64,000 nt of DNA, from contig NC_015578.1 of assembly GCF_000214375.1 (NCBI RefSeq), positions 1,674,001-1,738,000 of the forward strand, read 5' to 3'. The notes beneath the pieces were generated by a model that saw nothing but the letters and a program-made list of their open reading frames with translations, was not told where the DNA came from and made no database searches. The stretch's first letter is position 1; every line of letters starts with the position of its first letter. Below, one piece after another: positions 8,024-17,331 of the stretch. The DNA is from Treponema primitia ZAS-2 (GTDB lineage: Bacteria; Spirochaetota; Spirochaetia; Treponematales; Breznakiellaceae). A program made the translations under genes and the position numbers.

Positions 8024-8994
8024 TACCTTGCCCCTCCTGAAGAACGGGAAGCATTAAGATCCCGCAGGGGGAGGAAGTTGTTAAAATTCCGGTCGATGAT
8101 CACCGTTTCGGTATCATCCTTGAATACTTCTTCCATCATTTCATAGTAGAGCCGCTGCCGGGTAACATCCGGCGCCTTGCGGTATTCTTCGTATACCGAG
8201 TTAAACCGGGCTACATCGCCGTTCGCTTTGTTGATCCGTTCCGCCTCATAACCTTGGGCAATCTGGATGAGCCGGTCCGCCTCGCCCTTGGCCCGGGGTA
8301 TTTCGGCGTTGTAAGCCTGCTGGCCCTCGTTGATCAGCCGGTTCTGGTCCTGTTCGGCTTTGTTCACGTCGTCAAAGGCCTCCTGAACCCCTGCGGGGGG
8401 ATCGATATTCTGGAGTTTTACGGCGATCACGTCGATTCCCAGGCCGTAACCCCGGAAGGTCTCGTTCATAAAAGCTGCACCTTCGTTTTCAATGGTACTG
8501 CGCTGGCTTCCCATGATGTCCATAATTGGCCGATCCCCCACCAGCATATTGATCGCCGACCGGGACACATCCCGGATAGTTTCGGTGCGTTCCATTACAT
8601 TGAACACCCAGGCCATGGGGTCGGTGATTCGGTACTGGATGATCCACTCCACTTCAATGATATTGAGGTCCCCGGTGAGCATGGTAGATTCGTTGGTGAG
8701 GTTTGAGTAAGTGGAACTCACCCCGCTCCTCAGGGTCCTGAAACCAAACTGTTCGGTTTGTACAGTAGTAACGTTAACCAGGTACTGATGGTCTATGCCG
8801 AAGGGCAATTTAAAATGAAGCCCCGGCCCGTAGATGGCGTTGAACTTCCCGAACCGGGTAACCACAGCCTCTTCGGTCTGGTCCACGATATAAACACTGG
8901 TGCCCAAAAGGCTCACCACCACAATCCCCACCACAACGAGGATCACCGTCACGGGGTTCATAAATTTTGAAACCCCCGGGGTTACATTCTGCAT
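8023..8994 (-). CDS. hflK: HflK, SPFH-domain membrane protease modulator
   Basis: A 323-aa protein with an N-terminal membrane helix (about residues 14-35) and an SPFH domain starting VYIVDQTEEAVVTRFGK. The PPAGVQEAFDDVNKAEQD segment and following helices are typical of HflK. It forms a hetero-oligomer with HflC around FtsH. The SD GAGGAG before ATG 8994 is supplied by the last copy of the 60-bp tandem repeat, so repeat changes could touch translation. The gene is shorter than E. coli HflK because the Gly-rich N-terminus is absent. Confidence 0.93.
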   Translation of the reverse strand: MQNVTPGVSKFMNPVTVILVVVGIVVVSLLGTSVYIVDQTEEAVVTRFGKFNAIYGPGLHFKLPFGIDHQYLVNVTTVQTEQFGFRTLRSGVSSTYSNLTNESTMLTGDLNIIEVEWIIQYRITDPMAWVFNVMERTETIRDVSRSAINMLVGDRPIMDIMGSQRSTIENEGAAFMNETFRGYGLGIDVIAVKLQNIDPPAGVQEAFDDVNKAEQDQNRLINEGQQAYNAEIPRAKGEADRLIQIAQGYEAERINKANGDVARFNSVYEEYRKAPDVTRQRLYYEMMEEVFKDDTETVIIDRNFNNFLPLRDLNASRSSGGAR

Positions 8995-9000
8995 ATTGCT

Positions 9001-9180
9001 CTACTCCTCTAAAAAGGGCGGCGCAGCCGCCAGTCAATCGGAAGTGTTACGAAGTAACACCTACTCCTCTAAAAAGGGCGGCGCAGCCGCCAGTCAATCG
9101 GAAGTGTTACGAAGTAACACCTACTCCTCTAAAAAGGGCGGCGTAGCCGCCAGTCAATCGGAAGTGTTACGAAGTAACAC
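9001..9180. repeat. Three tandem 60-bp repeats between the P83/100 gene and hflK
   Basis: Units at 9001-9060, 9061-9120 and 9121-9180; the first two are identical and the third differs only by C to T at 9144, in a hairpin loop. Each unit has two perfect hairpins: GGCGGC/GCCGCC with a 3-nt loop, and GTGTTAC/GTAACAC with a GAA loop. Read in the direction of transcription (minus), the GC-rich hairpin is followed by CTTTTT and then AGAGGAG, so each unit looks like a weak terminator plus an SD. The array fills the whole space between the P83/100 stop and the hflK leader. Confidence 0.97.
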
Positions 9181-10755
9181 CTACTTCCTTTCGGTCAGGT
9201 CCTTTGCATTGAGAAGCACCGCCTGACCTTCGGTGTTCTGGGTAATAATAAGATCATCCTGGAAGGTTACGGTGGCAAAGGGATGCACCGTTACTGTTGA
9301 CCGGGCCTGTCGGGCCAGCTCCGTATTGTACCTGCCTAAGTAGAGGCCACCGGGCGCGGAGCTGATGGCGTAGATATCCTGCCCGTTTATCCAGAGGAGG
9401 CTCTGGGGGTGGATATCGTCTTCCCCCTGTTTAATCATTTCCAGGGTAGCGGGGCTGATCTCCACCAGCCGTATGGCGCCATTGCCCCGGTCCTCCCCGG
9501 CCACGGCCAGTATCTTTCCCTCCATGAGGGTGAAGGTCCGGGCGTTTATGCTGTTCAGCGCCGAGCTTTGCAATGTCGTTCCGGAATCGATCTGTAGTTT
9601 TACTATTCTTCCAAGGGCAGAGTTGGGGCTTTCCAGTTTTATCCCCAGAACACCCTGGGGCGCCTGGGCTGCTTGCTGATTGATGAGCCCCTGCTGATCC
9701 TGGGCTATGTCCTGCCGTTCCTGCTGGGCTTCGGCAGCCTTCTGTTCGGCGAACTCTTCGGTTTTTTCAGCTTCCTGGCGCTGCTCATCCAGTTCCTCTT
9801 CCTTCTGGGCGATCTCTTCATCCTTCTGGTCCGCCTCAGCCTCCCGGGTGTCCAGTTCCTTCTCTGCGGCCTCCGCTTCTTCGGGGCTAATCTTCCCCGC
9901 TTCCTGATCTTCTTTTAATTGCTGCCGGTCTTCGGCTATCTGCTGGCGTTCCTGCTGATTCTGCTGCCTATCCTCGGCTACCACTTTTTCATCATTGGCG
10001 ATGGCTTCCCGCTTGGCAGCGGCGGCTTGTTCCGCCTGTTCCGCCTCCCGTTCCTTGATGTCAACCATGCCCTGGCGCTGGGGTATGCCCTTGTCATCGT
10101 CCTGGCGCAGTTCGCCTATCACATCATTCTCTGTGAGGGTGGAGGTATCTATGGCGCTGAGGGATCCGGGCATGGCGGTTTGCAGGGGAATCACAATCAG
10201 GGAACGGCCGGGCCATTCGTCATATCGTGTGGAAAGCCCCGCCTTTTCCCGGGTCAGGTTCCCAATCACCGGAGTCTTATACCGGCGGGTAAAAAAGTCC
10301 CAGTTTCCCCGGAACACCGCATTGTAGATAGTGATATATTGGGCCAAAAGGGCGGCGTCCCGCTCGCTGTAATCGTAGGCCCCTTCAAGGTAGCCCTGGA
10401 TGATCAGCCGGAGATTGCGGATATGGTCCACCCCTGCATCAGGGCCCAGCCCCAGGATATCCGCATCAAGTTTGTCCCCCTCGGGATCGCTCACCGAGTG
10501 GATCACAAAATACCGGGCAGAAGTGCCAGTGGTGGAATCCCCGGCCCGTATGGCCTGGCCTGCGGTAAACCCGATATTCCGTATCTGGGCCCGGGTTTCT
10601 ATCCGGTCTTGGGGCCCTTCGTAGTTGATGAAGTTTATCGGCTCCTGGCTGGTGGACAGTTCCTCCGTATCGACCTGTGAAAAGAGGGGAGTACCGGAAC
10701 CCAGAATTAAAATAATGGAAAAGAAAAGCAGGTATCTGGCGCCGGGGGTCTTCAT
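9181..10755 (-). CDS. P83/100-family protein
   Basis: A 524-aa exported protein of the spirochaetal P83/100 antigen family. Start set at ATG 10755 because AAGGAG lies eight bases upstream and a signal peptide follows, ending about LFSQ. The N-terminal 200 residues hold the conserved family domain (NFINYEGP, later YDEWPGRSLIVIPL). Residues of about 240-370 are a long Glu/Gln/Ala/Lys-rich coiled coil. The C-terminal part resembles a beta-rich domain. The likely location is periplasmic or envelope-associated; function in this family is not established. Its stop abuts the 60-bp repeat array, and hflKC follow. Confidence 0.85.
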   Translation of the reverse strand: MKTPGARYLLFFSIILILGSGTPLFSQVDTEELSTSQEPINFINYEGPQDRIETRAQIRNIGFTAGQAIRAGDSTTGTSARYFVIHSVSDPEGDKLDADILGLGPDAGVDHIRNLRLIIQGYLEGAYDYSERDAALLAQYITIYNAVFRGNWDFFTRRYKTPVIGNLTREKAGLSTRYDEWPGRSLIVIPLQTAMPGSLSAIDTSTLTENDVIGELRQDDDKGIPQRQGMVDIKEREAEQAEQAAAAKREAIANDEKVVAEDRQQNQQERQQIAEDRQQLKEDQEAGKISPEEAEAAEKELDTREAEADQKDEEIAQKEEELDEQRQEAEKTEEFAEQKAAEAQQERQDIAQDQQGLINQQAAQAPQGVLGIKLESPNSALGRIVKLQIDSGTTLQSSALNSINARTFTLMEGKILAVAGEDRGNGAIRLVEISPATLEMIKQGEDDIHPQSLLWINGQDIYAISSAPGGLYLGRYNTELARQARSTVTVHPFATVTFQDDLIITQNTEGQAVLLNAKDLTERK

Positions 10756-10867
10756 GTGATTTCTCCTTAGGATAAACCTACTGTATAGTATGCCCGGAAA
10801 AAGCAATGTTTACAATGGGGAATGAGGAATTTAGCCCTAGGAAGCGGCGGCAAGGTTTATGATGTCT

Positions 10868-13237
10868 TTAGCTTAGAAGGTCTGCGGCGATCCAAAGCCA
10901 GCGGCCGGGAGGGGTGGTCCAGACTTCCCGGTAGGTGGCGATGTTTGCCTGGGGCCAATAGGGGAGGTCTTCGTTGCCCCGGGTTTGTACTCCCACGGGC
11001 ATTTCTCCTACAGTTTCTCCCAAAAGGGCCGTATATTGCTGCCCAAAATTACTGCCCTCTCCGTATATCAGGGATTGGCCAAAGGGATTTTTACCCAGGG
11101 TCCAATACAACTGCTCCCGGGCTATATTGAGCAGCGCATGGTCTTTAAAATAGTTCCCTAAAATAGATGCTGCCTTGCCCATGGAAAGATGAATAGCCGA
11201 ATTTCCCCGAAATGAAAACCATACGGGGAAACACCGGATGCAGTACTCTTTCCCCAGGGGTATTCCCTGTTTAAGCTGCTCCGCATAATTTTTTCGCTCC
11301 CCTTCGTAGTCCACCCGAGGATGGACACGCTCAAAGGCGTCCCGGTCGTCTATTTCGTCAGCCCTGTGTATACCCGCAGGGAGCATGCCATAGGGGGCCG
11401 TATAAGAGGTCAATGCCTTAAGGTAGTTTCCAAAGAGCTTTAAGCCTGCTTCCCAGAGAGCTTTATCCTCATGATCCGGCAAGGCCTTACAGGCTTCGGC
11501 CAGGGCCTGTACAAAGATCTGATCCCGGGCCTGGTGAGAAAAATGAACGATAGTTTTTTTTGTCTCATCCCGGTAGAAAAATCCTTTCAGGGGCGCCTGG
11601 GCTTCTCCGGTTTCCTGGCAGTCCAGGAGCTTTCGGGCAAATCCAAGCAGGGGTTCCAAAAAGGATGGGTCCCCGGAATTTTGGAACAGTAGGGCGGCGG
11701 CCCAGCACGCTGCGGCATAGTATTGAGAAAGTCCGGCAGATCCTGCGTGTTCCTGGGGTATCGGCGTTTCGACGCCAATTTCGTTAAAACGCTTTATGGC
11801 AAAAGCAAAGTCTTCTTTTGCAGCGTCCAGACATTTCCAGGACAGGGGCTGGTCTTTTTCGGCAAAGGCCGCCGCCGCCGTCGCTTCTACAGCGGACATG
11901 ATAAAATTTTCAAAAGAGTGGTTGTGGACCCCGGCCTCACAGTCATCCATGTTTCCTATCAAGCCATCGGTCCAGCGGCGTATCCCCGCATTGCTGGCCC
12001 GGTAGCCATCCCCAAAGCGCATCCTGAGGATAAAGTCCAGTCCCCAGTTGGCTTCTTCCATGAGCCGGTTATACAGAAAACTGTTTTTTGTTTTAAGCGC
12101 TTCGGCGGTCTGCAGCAGGGCATGCAGTATTTCTGCACTTTGAACCGTCTGCTGGGATACATCCGCGGCATCATGCCAGCCGCCCTGGTAGGGCAGGGTA
12201 AGTCCCCCATGTTTGGCCACCACATCGGCATGGCAGACGCCGTGCTTTCCTGATACGGGATAACCGCACCGTTCGCTGTATAGAAAATTTATCAGCTTCC
12301 AAATAGTATCTTCAAAGACTGTGTCCCCGATGCGGAAGGATGCAGTACGGGTATTGCCAAAACAGAGATAGTAAGTCCCCGGAGTTTCGACGGAACTAAA
12401 ATCCATGACCCCAAAGGCGCCATGGATATTTTCTACTCTGTCTATGGGACCGGAAAACACGGGTTTTTCAGTCTCCCCGTTAAATACCGTAAAATCGGCG
12501 GCCGTTGTTTGGGCAACAGCGGTTTTTGCGCCCCCGCAAAAATATCCGGAGGACGAAAATACCGCAGTTTCTTCGGCGCACTGCCACCCATGAACCACAT
12601 CGCATTGAACTTCCTGAAACTGAATATCCCGAAGTTCAAAAAAAAGTTCATCTCCCGTACTGAGTTCCTTTCCGTAGCGGTGGACCTCAAAAGAAATTTC
12701 TTCGATCCGGTCGTGGGCTATGGTGTCTATTTCCCATGCGCAGGTATTCCACTCAAAATTTTTAAGGTTTATGGCGTTAAAGCCTTCCCGGGAATAGACA
12801 TCGGGGATTTTTATTTTACCCGTGTTTACAAAGCCGACCCGCACAATGGGACTGTGCAGCCCCGGGCAGGCAGGACGGATTTGAAAATAAATGCGGTTGC
12901 CCCGGCTCAGGTCCCGGCCTCGGAGATCAAGCCGGGCAATGTAGGAACCAAAGGTGGCATAGTCTCCCGCCGCAGCGTCCATGGCCCGGACTTCTTTTCC
13001 GGGCCAATGATCCGAGCGGGCGCCGGTTTTGAGGGCCAGAGTACCATCGGCACCAATCCGGAATGTTCCTTCTCCATCAAAGGTCCAGGGCTTTTGATCT
13101 GTACCGTCCCAGAGGCTGATCCGGTGCAGAACCGGTTTTTTCAGGCTCCGGTATTCAACGGTTTTTTCAGCATCCGCCTCCAGGGGGTAATGCACATACA
13201 GGGATTCCTTGAGTTTTGTTTCAAATTGAATATCCAT
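10868..13237 (-). CDS. Glycoside hydrolase family 9 enzyme with N-terminal Ig-like domain
   Basis: A 789-aa protein. Residues 1-220 form an unassigned beta-rich region. About 225-310 is an Ig-like CelD_N domain (SSSGYFCGGAKTAVA). The remainder is a GH9 (alpha/alpha)6 catalytic domain. The nucleophile-activating motif reads GGWHDAADVS near residue 352, versus the usual GGWYDAGD. Near the C-terminus are GKNPFGQSL and PQANIATYREVW, whose Glu is the expected acid. GH9 covers endoglucanases, cellobiohydrolases and exo-glucosaminidases. No signal peptide is visible, so it probably acts in the cytoplasm on imported oligosaccharides. It is the last gene of the ABC-transporter operon, 9 bp after ridA. 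Confidence 0.85.
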   Translation of the reverse strand: MDIQFETKLKESLYVHYPLEADAEKTVEYRSLKKPVLHRISLWDGTDQKPWTFDGEGTFRIGADGTLALKTGARSDHWPGKEVRAMDAAAGDYATFGSYIARLDLRGRDLSRGNRIYFQIRPACPGLHSPIVRVGFVNTGKIKIPDVYSREGFNAINLKNFEWNTCAWEIDTIAHDRIEEISFEVHRYGKELSTGDELFFELRDIQFQEVQCDVVHGWQCAEETAVFSSSGYFCGGAKTAVAQTTAADFTVFNGETEKPVFSGPIDRVENIHGAFGVMDFSSVETPGTYYLCFGNTRTASFRIGDTVFEDTIWKLINFLYSERCGYPVSGKHGVCHADVVAKHGGLTLPYQGGWHDAADVSQQTVQSAEILHALLQTAEALKTKNSFLYNRLMEEANWGLDFILRMRFGDGYRASNAGIRRWTDGLIGNMDDCEAGVHNHSFENFIMSAVEATAAAAFAEKDQPLSWKCLDAAKEDFAFAIKRFNEIGVETPIPQEHAGSAGLSQYYAAACWAAALLFQNSGDPSFLEPLLGFARKLLDCQETGEAQAPLKGFFYRDETKKTIVHFSHQARDQIFVQALAEACKALPDHEDKALWEAGLKLFGNYLKALTSYTAPYGMLPAGIHRADEIDDRDAFERVHPRVDYEGERKNYAEQLKQGIPLGKEYCIRCFPVWFSFRGNSAIHLSMGKAASILGNYFKDHALLNIAREQLYWTLGKNPFGQSLIYGEGSNFGQQYTALLGETVGEMPVGVQTRGNEDLPYWPQANIATYREVWTTPPGRWLWIAADLLS

Positions 13238-13246
13238 ACCAGCCGC

Positions 13247-13708
13247 CTATAATTCTATTTCAAAGATGGCTTCGGTTTCTACCGGAATGTTTCCCGGCAG
13301 CGCATTAACGCCAATGGCAGACCTGGCGGGCAGCCCTATGGCAGGGCCAAAAAGATCCGACAAAAGCTGGGTGCCGCCATTGGCTACATCGGGCTGATTG
13401 TAAAAATCATCGGTTCCGGCCACCATGGTTAGTATCTTTACGCAGTTTTTTATTTTACCCAGATCGCCGATATTGGCCTCAAGGATTGCCAGTACATTTA
13501 ACATACAGTTACGGGCAAAGATTTGTCCCTGGGCAATATCAAAGTCACTGCCCAGTTTACCCTGAATAGGAACATCCAGCAGGGGACCGCAGCCTGAGAC
13601 ATATACCAGGCCCGACCCAAATTGTTTTACCTGTGCATAGACTCCCCCTTTAGGCGGTGCCTTGGGAAGAGTAATCTTTAATTCTTTCAGCCGTTCATAC
13701 ACACCCAT
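13247..13708 (-). CDS. RidA/YjgF-family enamine/imine deaminase-like protein
   Basis: A 153-aa protein of the YjgF/RidA family in its longer variant (comparable to the YjgF-like endoribonuclease Pfam group). The conserved Arg in LPARSAIGV (about R129) corresponds to the substrate-binding Arg of RidA, and the E-x-E-A-I-F-E tail fits. RidA hydrolyses reactive enamine/imine intermediates produced by PLP enzymes such as serine/threonine dehydratases. Here it is 36 bp downstream of a D-aminoacylase-like gene in an operon with a PLP enzyme, which fits a role in D-amino-acid deamination. Confidence 0.85.
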   Translation of the reverse strand: MGVYERLKELKITLPKAPPKGGVYAQVKQFGSGLVYVSGCGPLLDVPIQGKLGSDFDIAQGQIFARNCMLNVLAILEANIGDLGKIKNCVKILTMVAGTDDFYNQPDVANGGTQLLSDLFGPAIGLPARSAIGVNALPGNIPVETEAIFEIEL

Positions 13709-13744
13709 ATATCCATCCTTATTATTTTTATTCTCATTGCTTGA

Positions 13745-15349
13745 TTAAACCCCGCGGGAGAGCACTGAACCCGAATACTCTTCGGTTTTGTCCTGCCGCC
13801 AGGCTATAGTTCCATTTACCATTACCAGATCCATACCTGCTGCTTTCCGTAGGGGGTTAAGATAATCCCCCTGATCGGTAAAACACTCAGGTTTAAAAAT
13901 TGCTATGTCCGCATAATTGCCAGGGGCCAGTCTTCCCCGGTTTTTTATTCCCACCCGATCCGCGGCGAGGCCGGTCATCTTGTGTATTGCCTCCTTTAAG
14001 CTTAGAATTTTTCGTTCCCGGACGTATTCTCTCAAAAGTTTTGGAAAGGCGCCGGTCAGCCGGGGGTGGGGATGAGGGGTTCCGCCATAGAGGGAATCGG
14101 ATATCACCACGGTCCAGGGCAGCCGGGCTATGGTATCAACATCCTCCTGGTCCATGCTGAGAACAATTATCCCTGCCGTTTCTTGGTCCAACAAAAGATC
14201 GGCCAGTAAATCAGCGGCATCTTCATACCCTTCATTCCGAGCAGCCTCATCCATGGTTTTACCGAGATACTGTTCATGGTTTCCCCCTGAGAGGGAACTA
14301 AGGATGATCCGATCCCAGCCTATGCTGGTAACCATGTTATCCCATCCGGGGTGGTTTTTATACAGCTCTGCTTTTAAAAAATCCCTGCCCCCGGGAGCAG
14401 TCAATTGTGCCCGCAACGCTTCGGGTTTGTCCGCCTGAACTGTTGGGGGTAAAAGGGACAGTATGGTGGTGGACCCTCCGGTATAGGGATAAAAATCCGC
14501 TGCCACAGGCTGCCCCCGGGCGCGGGCCTGTTCGATACAGTCGATGGCTTTGAATATTGTTTTGCCCCAGTTCTGTATACCCGTAGCTTTTAAATGGCTG
14601 ATATTCAGCGGAATTTCAGCGTTTCCGGCAACTTGTATCATCTCTTCCACCGAGGCTGCCAGGCTGTCCCCTTCGCCCCGGATGTGGGTGCATAAGACGC
14701 CGCCCCGTTTGCCTGCTTCCCGAGCAAGACTTTCCAACTCTTCCCGGGACGAAAAATATTCAGGCTGGTACATGATGCCAAAGGAAAGCCCTAAGGCCCC
14801 GGCATCCATAGCCTGGGCAATAAAGGCTTTAGCCTTTTCCAGTTCCTTTGCGCTGAGGGGAGCGCGGGAAAACCCTTTCAGCGACGTTTCGATGGCCCCA
14901 GCGCCGGCAAGAAAAGCCATGTTGAGGGGCAGGGGCAGCTGTTTGAGTCCTGCGGTATAGGCTGCATAATCCGCAAGGGGCAGCCCATGGGGCACAGTCC
15001 CCAGTACCGGCCGTATATACCGGTACATTTCTTCTTTCCATCGGGGGTCAACTGGCAGGGGCGCCATACCGCAGTTTCCTACCACCGTGGTACTAATCCC
15101 CTGGGCAAGTTCAATCTGCCCAAAATCCTGGTCCGTAAAAACCGCTGCATCACAGTGGCGGTGGATATCAATAAAACCTGGACATACCACTTTCCCCCGG
15201 GCGTCTATCACCTGGGCGCCGGAATCCGGCAAATCAGGGCCCATGCGGGCAATGGTTTTACCCTCCACCAAAAGATCCGCTGTAAAGGGCTCGCCGCCGG
15301 TACCGTCATAGAGGAGGCCGCCCCGGATTAGGATTTTATTCTGGCCCAT
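13745..15349 (-). CDS. N-acyl-D-amino-acid deacylase-like amidohydrolase
   Basis: A 534-aa amidohydrolase of the D-aminoacylase/dihydroorotase-like type. The metal motif HxH is at H63 and H65 (GFIDIHRHCD). Other family elements are CTHIRGEGDSL, NISHLKATG and a C-terminal MTGLAADRVGIKNRG segment with P-G-x-Y-A-D-I-A-I-F. D-aminoacylases release a free D-amino acid from N-acyl derivatives; dipeptide or hydantoin specificity is an alternative. No signal peptide, so cytoplasmic. It sits 4 bp after the DSD/DTA-like gene and 36 bp before ridA, so the trio could form one D-amino-acid pathway. Confidence 0.87.
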   Translation of the reverse strand: MGQNKILIRGGLLYDGTGGEPFTADLLVEGKTIARMGPDLPDSGAQVIDARGKVVCPGFIDIHRHCDAAVFTDQDFGQIELAQGISTTVVGNCGMAPLPVDPRWKEEMYRYIRPVLGTVPHGLPLADYAAYTAGLKQLPLPLNMAFLAGAGAIETSLKGFSRAPLSAKELEKAKAFIAQAMDAGALGLSFGIMYQPEYFSSREELESLAREAGKRGGVLCTHIRGEGDSLAASVEEMIQVAGNAEIPLNISHLKATGIQNWGKTIFKAIDCIEQARARGQPVAADFYPYTGGSTTILSLLPPTVQADKPEALRAQLTAPGGRDFLKAELYKNHPGWDNMVTSIGWDRIILSSLSGGNHEQYLGKTMDEAARNEGYEDAADLLADLLLDQETAGIIVLSMDQEDVDTIARLPWTVVISDSLYGGTPHPHPRLTGAFPKLLREYVRERKILSLKEAIHKMTGLAADRVGIKNRGRLAPGNYADIAIFKPECFTDQGDYLNPLRKAAGMDLVMVNGTIAWRQDKTEEYSGSVLSRGV

Positions 15350-15353
15350 GGAT

Positions 15354-16469
15354 TTACACCACCATGCCCCGGGCTTCTACCCGCTGGAGGCGGAATTTTC
15401 CCGCCTCTTCCAAATACACCTGGTTATGCATGTTTATGGCGGTACACACATGCAGGGGAATCAGGGTAATACGCTGTCCTACCGAGAGCAGGGTTTTTCC
15501 GTTGACAGACCGAATAATGCCGTGTTCTTCATTCATACGATCAAGGAGCAGATCCTCCCGGCCTTCTACCCGGGCATAGGCGGTATACTGAAAGGGCGCC
15601 GTATGCAGGACCACATCGGTGGGAAAGCATTTGGTCCCGCCGTCAATAACCGCATAATCTTCCCGGGGACAGCTTACCACCGTTGCAACATAGCGTACCG
15701 CTATCTCGGATGGTTGGGCGACCTTTTCACTGCAGAGCATAAGGTCCTTAAAGATGTAGGTGCCCGGACGTATTTCATTTATCTTGCCGAGCCGGGCCAC
15801 CGCTGCTCCGGTGGGAGAAGAACCCCCTGAAATATCCGGGAGTTTTATTCCCAAAGCTTCTATCTTTTTAGCAGCCCTTTCCATGAGGCTGCTCTCTTCC
15901 TGAGCTGCCAGCTCATTTTCCTCCGTCGGCGTCCCCTGATAATTGAGGCCTTTAAACGTATAAATTCCCGTAAGCCGGAGCCCCGGCATTTTATATACCG
16001 CCTCCGCAAGCAGGGAAGCTTCTTCCAGGGGTATCCCGGTCCGCTTTGCCCCGGTATCAATTTCAAGCCGTACTTCCAGTTCCTGTCCGGCCTTGACTGC
16101 GGCCTGGCTGAGGGCAAGGGCGCCTTGCAGGCTGTCCACCGCCAGAATCAGCCGGGTAATCCGTCGGGCCAGGATCAGGGCCCGCTGGATGCGAAAGTCC
16201 CCTACCAGGGGGTAGGCGATAAAGATATCCTGTAGGCCTCCGTCAGCCATGACCTCCGCCTCGCTCACCTTGGCGCAGCATATTCCTGAGGCGCCCGCCT
16301 CGACCTGCATACGGGCAAAGAGGGGCATTTTATGGGTTTTAACATGGGGCCGCAGCCGACATCCCGCGGTATCGGCGATTTTTTGCATGGCCGTAATATT
16401 TTCCCGGACCTGTTCCATGTTTATTACAAGGCAGGGAGTTTCGAGCTGGGCTTGGGTAAGGGTCTCCAT
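15354..16469 (-). CDS. D-threonine aldolase / D-serine dehydratase-like PLP enzyme
   Basis: A 371-aa fold-type III PLP enzyme with an alanine-racemase-like N-terminal barrel. The PLP lysine is K44 in RPHVKTHK. The metal-site His and Cys (about H340 and C342, in IPLHVCTAIN) fit the D-threonine aldolase / eukaryotic-type D-serine dehydratase group. The product would be glycine plus aldehyde, or pyruvate/2-oxoacid plus ammonia; sequence alone does not separate the two. The gene lies 3 bp after the permease and 4 bp before the amidohydrolase. The presence of ridA favours dehydratase chemistry with an enamine product. Confidence 0.85.
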   Translation of the reverse strand: METLTQAQLETPCLVINMEQVRENITAMQKIADTAGCRLRPHVKTHKMPLFARMQVEAGASGICCAKVSEAEVMADGGLQDIFIAYPLVGDFRIQRALILARRITRLILAVDSLQGALALSQAAVKAGQELEVRLEIDTGAKRTGIPLEEASLLAEAVYKMPGLRLTGIYTFKGLNYQGTPTEENELAAQEESSLMERAAKKIEALGIKLPDISGGSSPTGAAVARLGKINEIRPGTYIFKDLMLCSEKVAQPSEIAVRYVATVVSCPREDYAVIDGGTKCFPTDVVLHTAPFQYTAYARVEGREDLLLDRMNEEHGIIRSVNGKTLLSVGQRITLIPLHVCTAINMHNQVYLEEAGKFRLQRVEARGMVV

Positions 16470-16472
16470 GTG

Positions 16473-17330
16473 TTATGCCTTTAAACCGCTGGTAGCGATT
16501 CCCTGTACAAAATACCGTTGGAAGAAAAGAAAAAACACAATCACCGGAATTACAAAGATCAGGGATGCTGCCATGAGCAGGGACCAGTCAACGGTATATT
16601 GGCTTAAAAATTGCTGCAGCCCCAAAGAAAGGGTTAGTTTTGACGGGTTGCTGATGTAGATAAGGGGGGCCAAATAATCGCTCCAGGCGTCCAAAAAGGC
16701 GTAGATCCCCACGGTAACCAGGGCCGGCCTGCAGAGCGGCAGGGCGATAAAGACATAGCGCTGCAGCTCATTGGCCCCGTCAATACGGGAGGCTTCCATA
16801 ATCGAATTGGGCACCCCGGCAAAAAATTGGCGTACAACGATGATGTAAAAGGCCTTGCCAAAAAAATTGGGAAGTATCAGGGGAACATAGGTATTGGTAA
16901 GATGCAGTTTCGAATAGATCCGGTAAAGGGGTATCATGGTCACCGTAAAGGGGATCATCATGGTGGCCAGTAAAAGACCGGAAATAATTTTACTGCCCCG
17001 CCATTTTATTTTTGCCAGGGAATAGGCCACCATGGGAGTAACAATAAGCTGCCCCAGCACGGAGAACAGGGTTATAAAGACAGTGTTACCCATGTACTTC
17101 CAATAGGGTATGGTTTGAATCGCCTTAGGAAAATTTTGAAACACCAGCTTTCTGGGCAGGAGCTGTACCGGCAGGGTAAACGCATCCTTGTTGGTTTTAA
17201 AAGCAGTGGTCAGCATGATAAGAAAGGGCGAAAAAAAGATAATGCAGAGAACTACCACTACCGCAAAAAAAATGACGGCGGTGATTTTCTTTTTAAGGAA
17301 TCCCTTGTTAAACAGCCGACCTTTTTTCAT
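16473..17330 (-). CDS. CUT1-type ABC sugar permease, MalG-like
   Basis: A 285-aa membrane protein with six predicted helices. It carries the EAA loop (EASRIDGANELQRYVFIALPLCRPALVTVGIYAFLDAW region) that docks the ATPase, typical of MalG/LacG/UgpE proteins. It pairs with the MalF-like gene one base upstream. The substrate is probably an oligosaccharide or glycoconjugate, from family and from the neighbouring GH9 gene. No ATPase gene is in the operon; CUT1 systems often share an MsmK/UgpC-type ATPase encoded elsewhere. Confidence 0.92.
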   Translation of the reverse strand: MKKGRLFNKGFLKKKITAVIFFAVVVVLCIIFFSPFLIMLTTAFKTNKDAFTLPVQLLPRKLVFQNFPKAIQTIPYWKYMGNTVFITLFSVLGQLIVTPMVAYSLAKIKWRGSKIISGLLLATMMIPFTVTMIPLYRIYSKLHLTNTYVPLILPNFFGKAFYIIVVRQFFAGVPNSIMEASRIDGANELQRYVFIALPLCRPALVTVGIYAFLDAWSDYLAPLIYISNPSKLTLSLGLQQFLSQYTVDWSLLMAASLIFVIPVIVFFLFFQRYFVQGIATSGLKA

Positions 17331-17331
17331 T

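Noticed and set aside
9001-9180. CRISPR array
   Set aside because: The 60-bp units follow directly with no unique spacers.
8900-9226. Plus-strand open frame running through the 60-bp repeats
   Set aside because: The 60-bp unit is a multiple of three, so any stop-free frame repeats itself; it is antisense to hflK and P83/100 and has no start signal.
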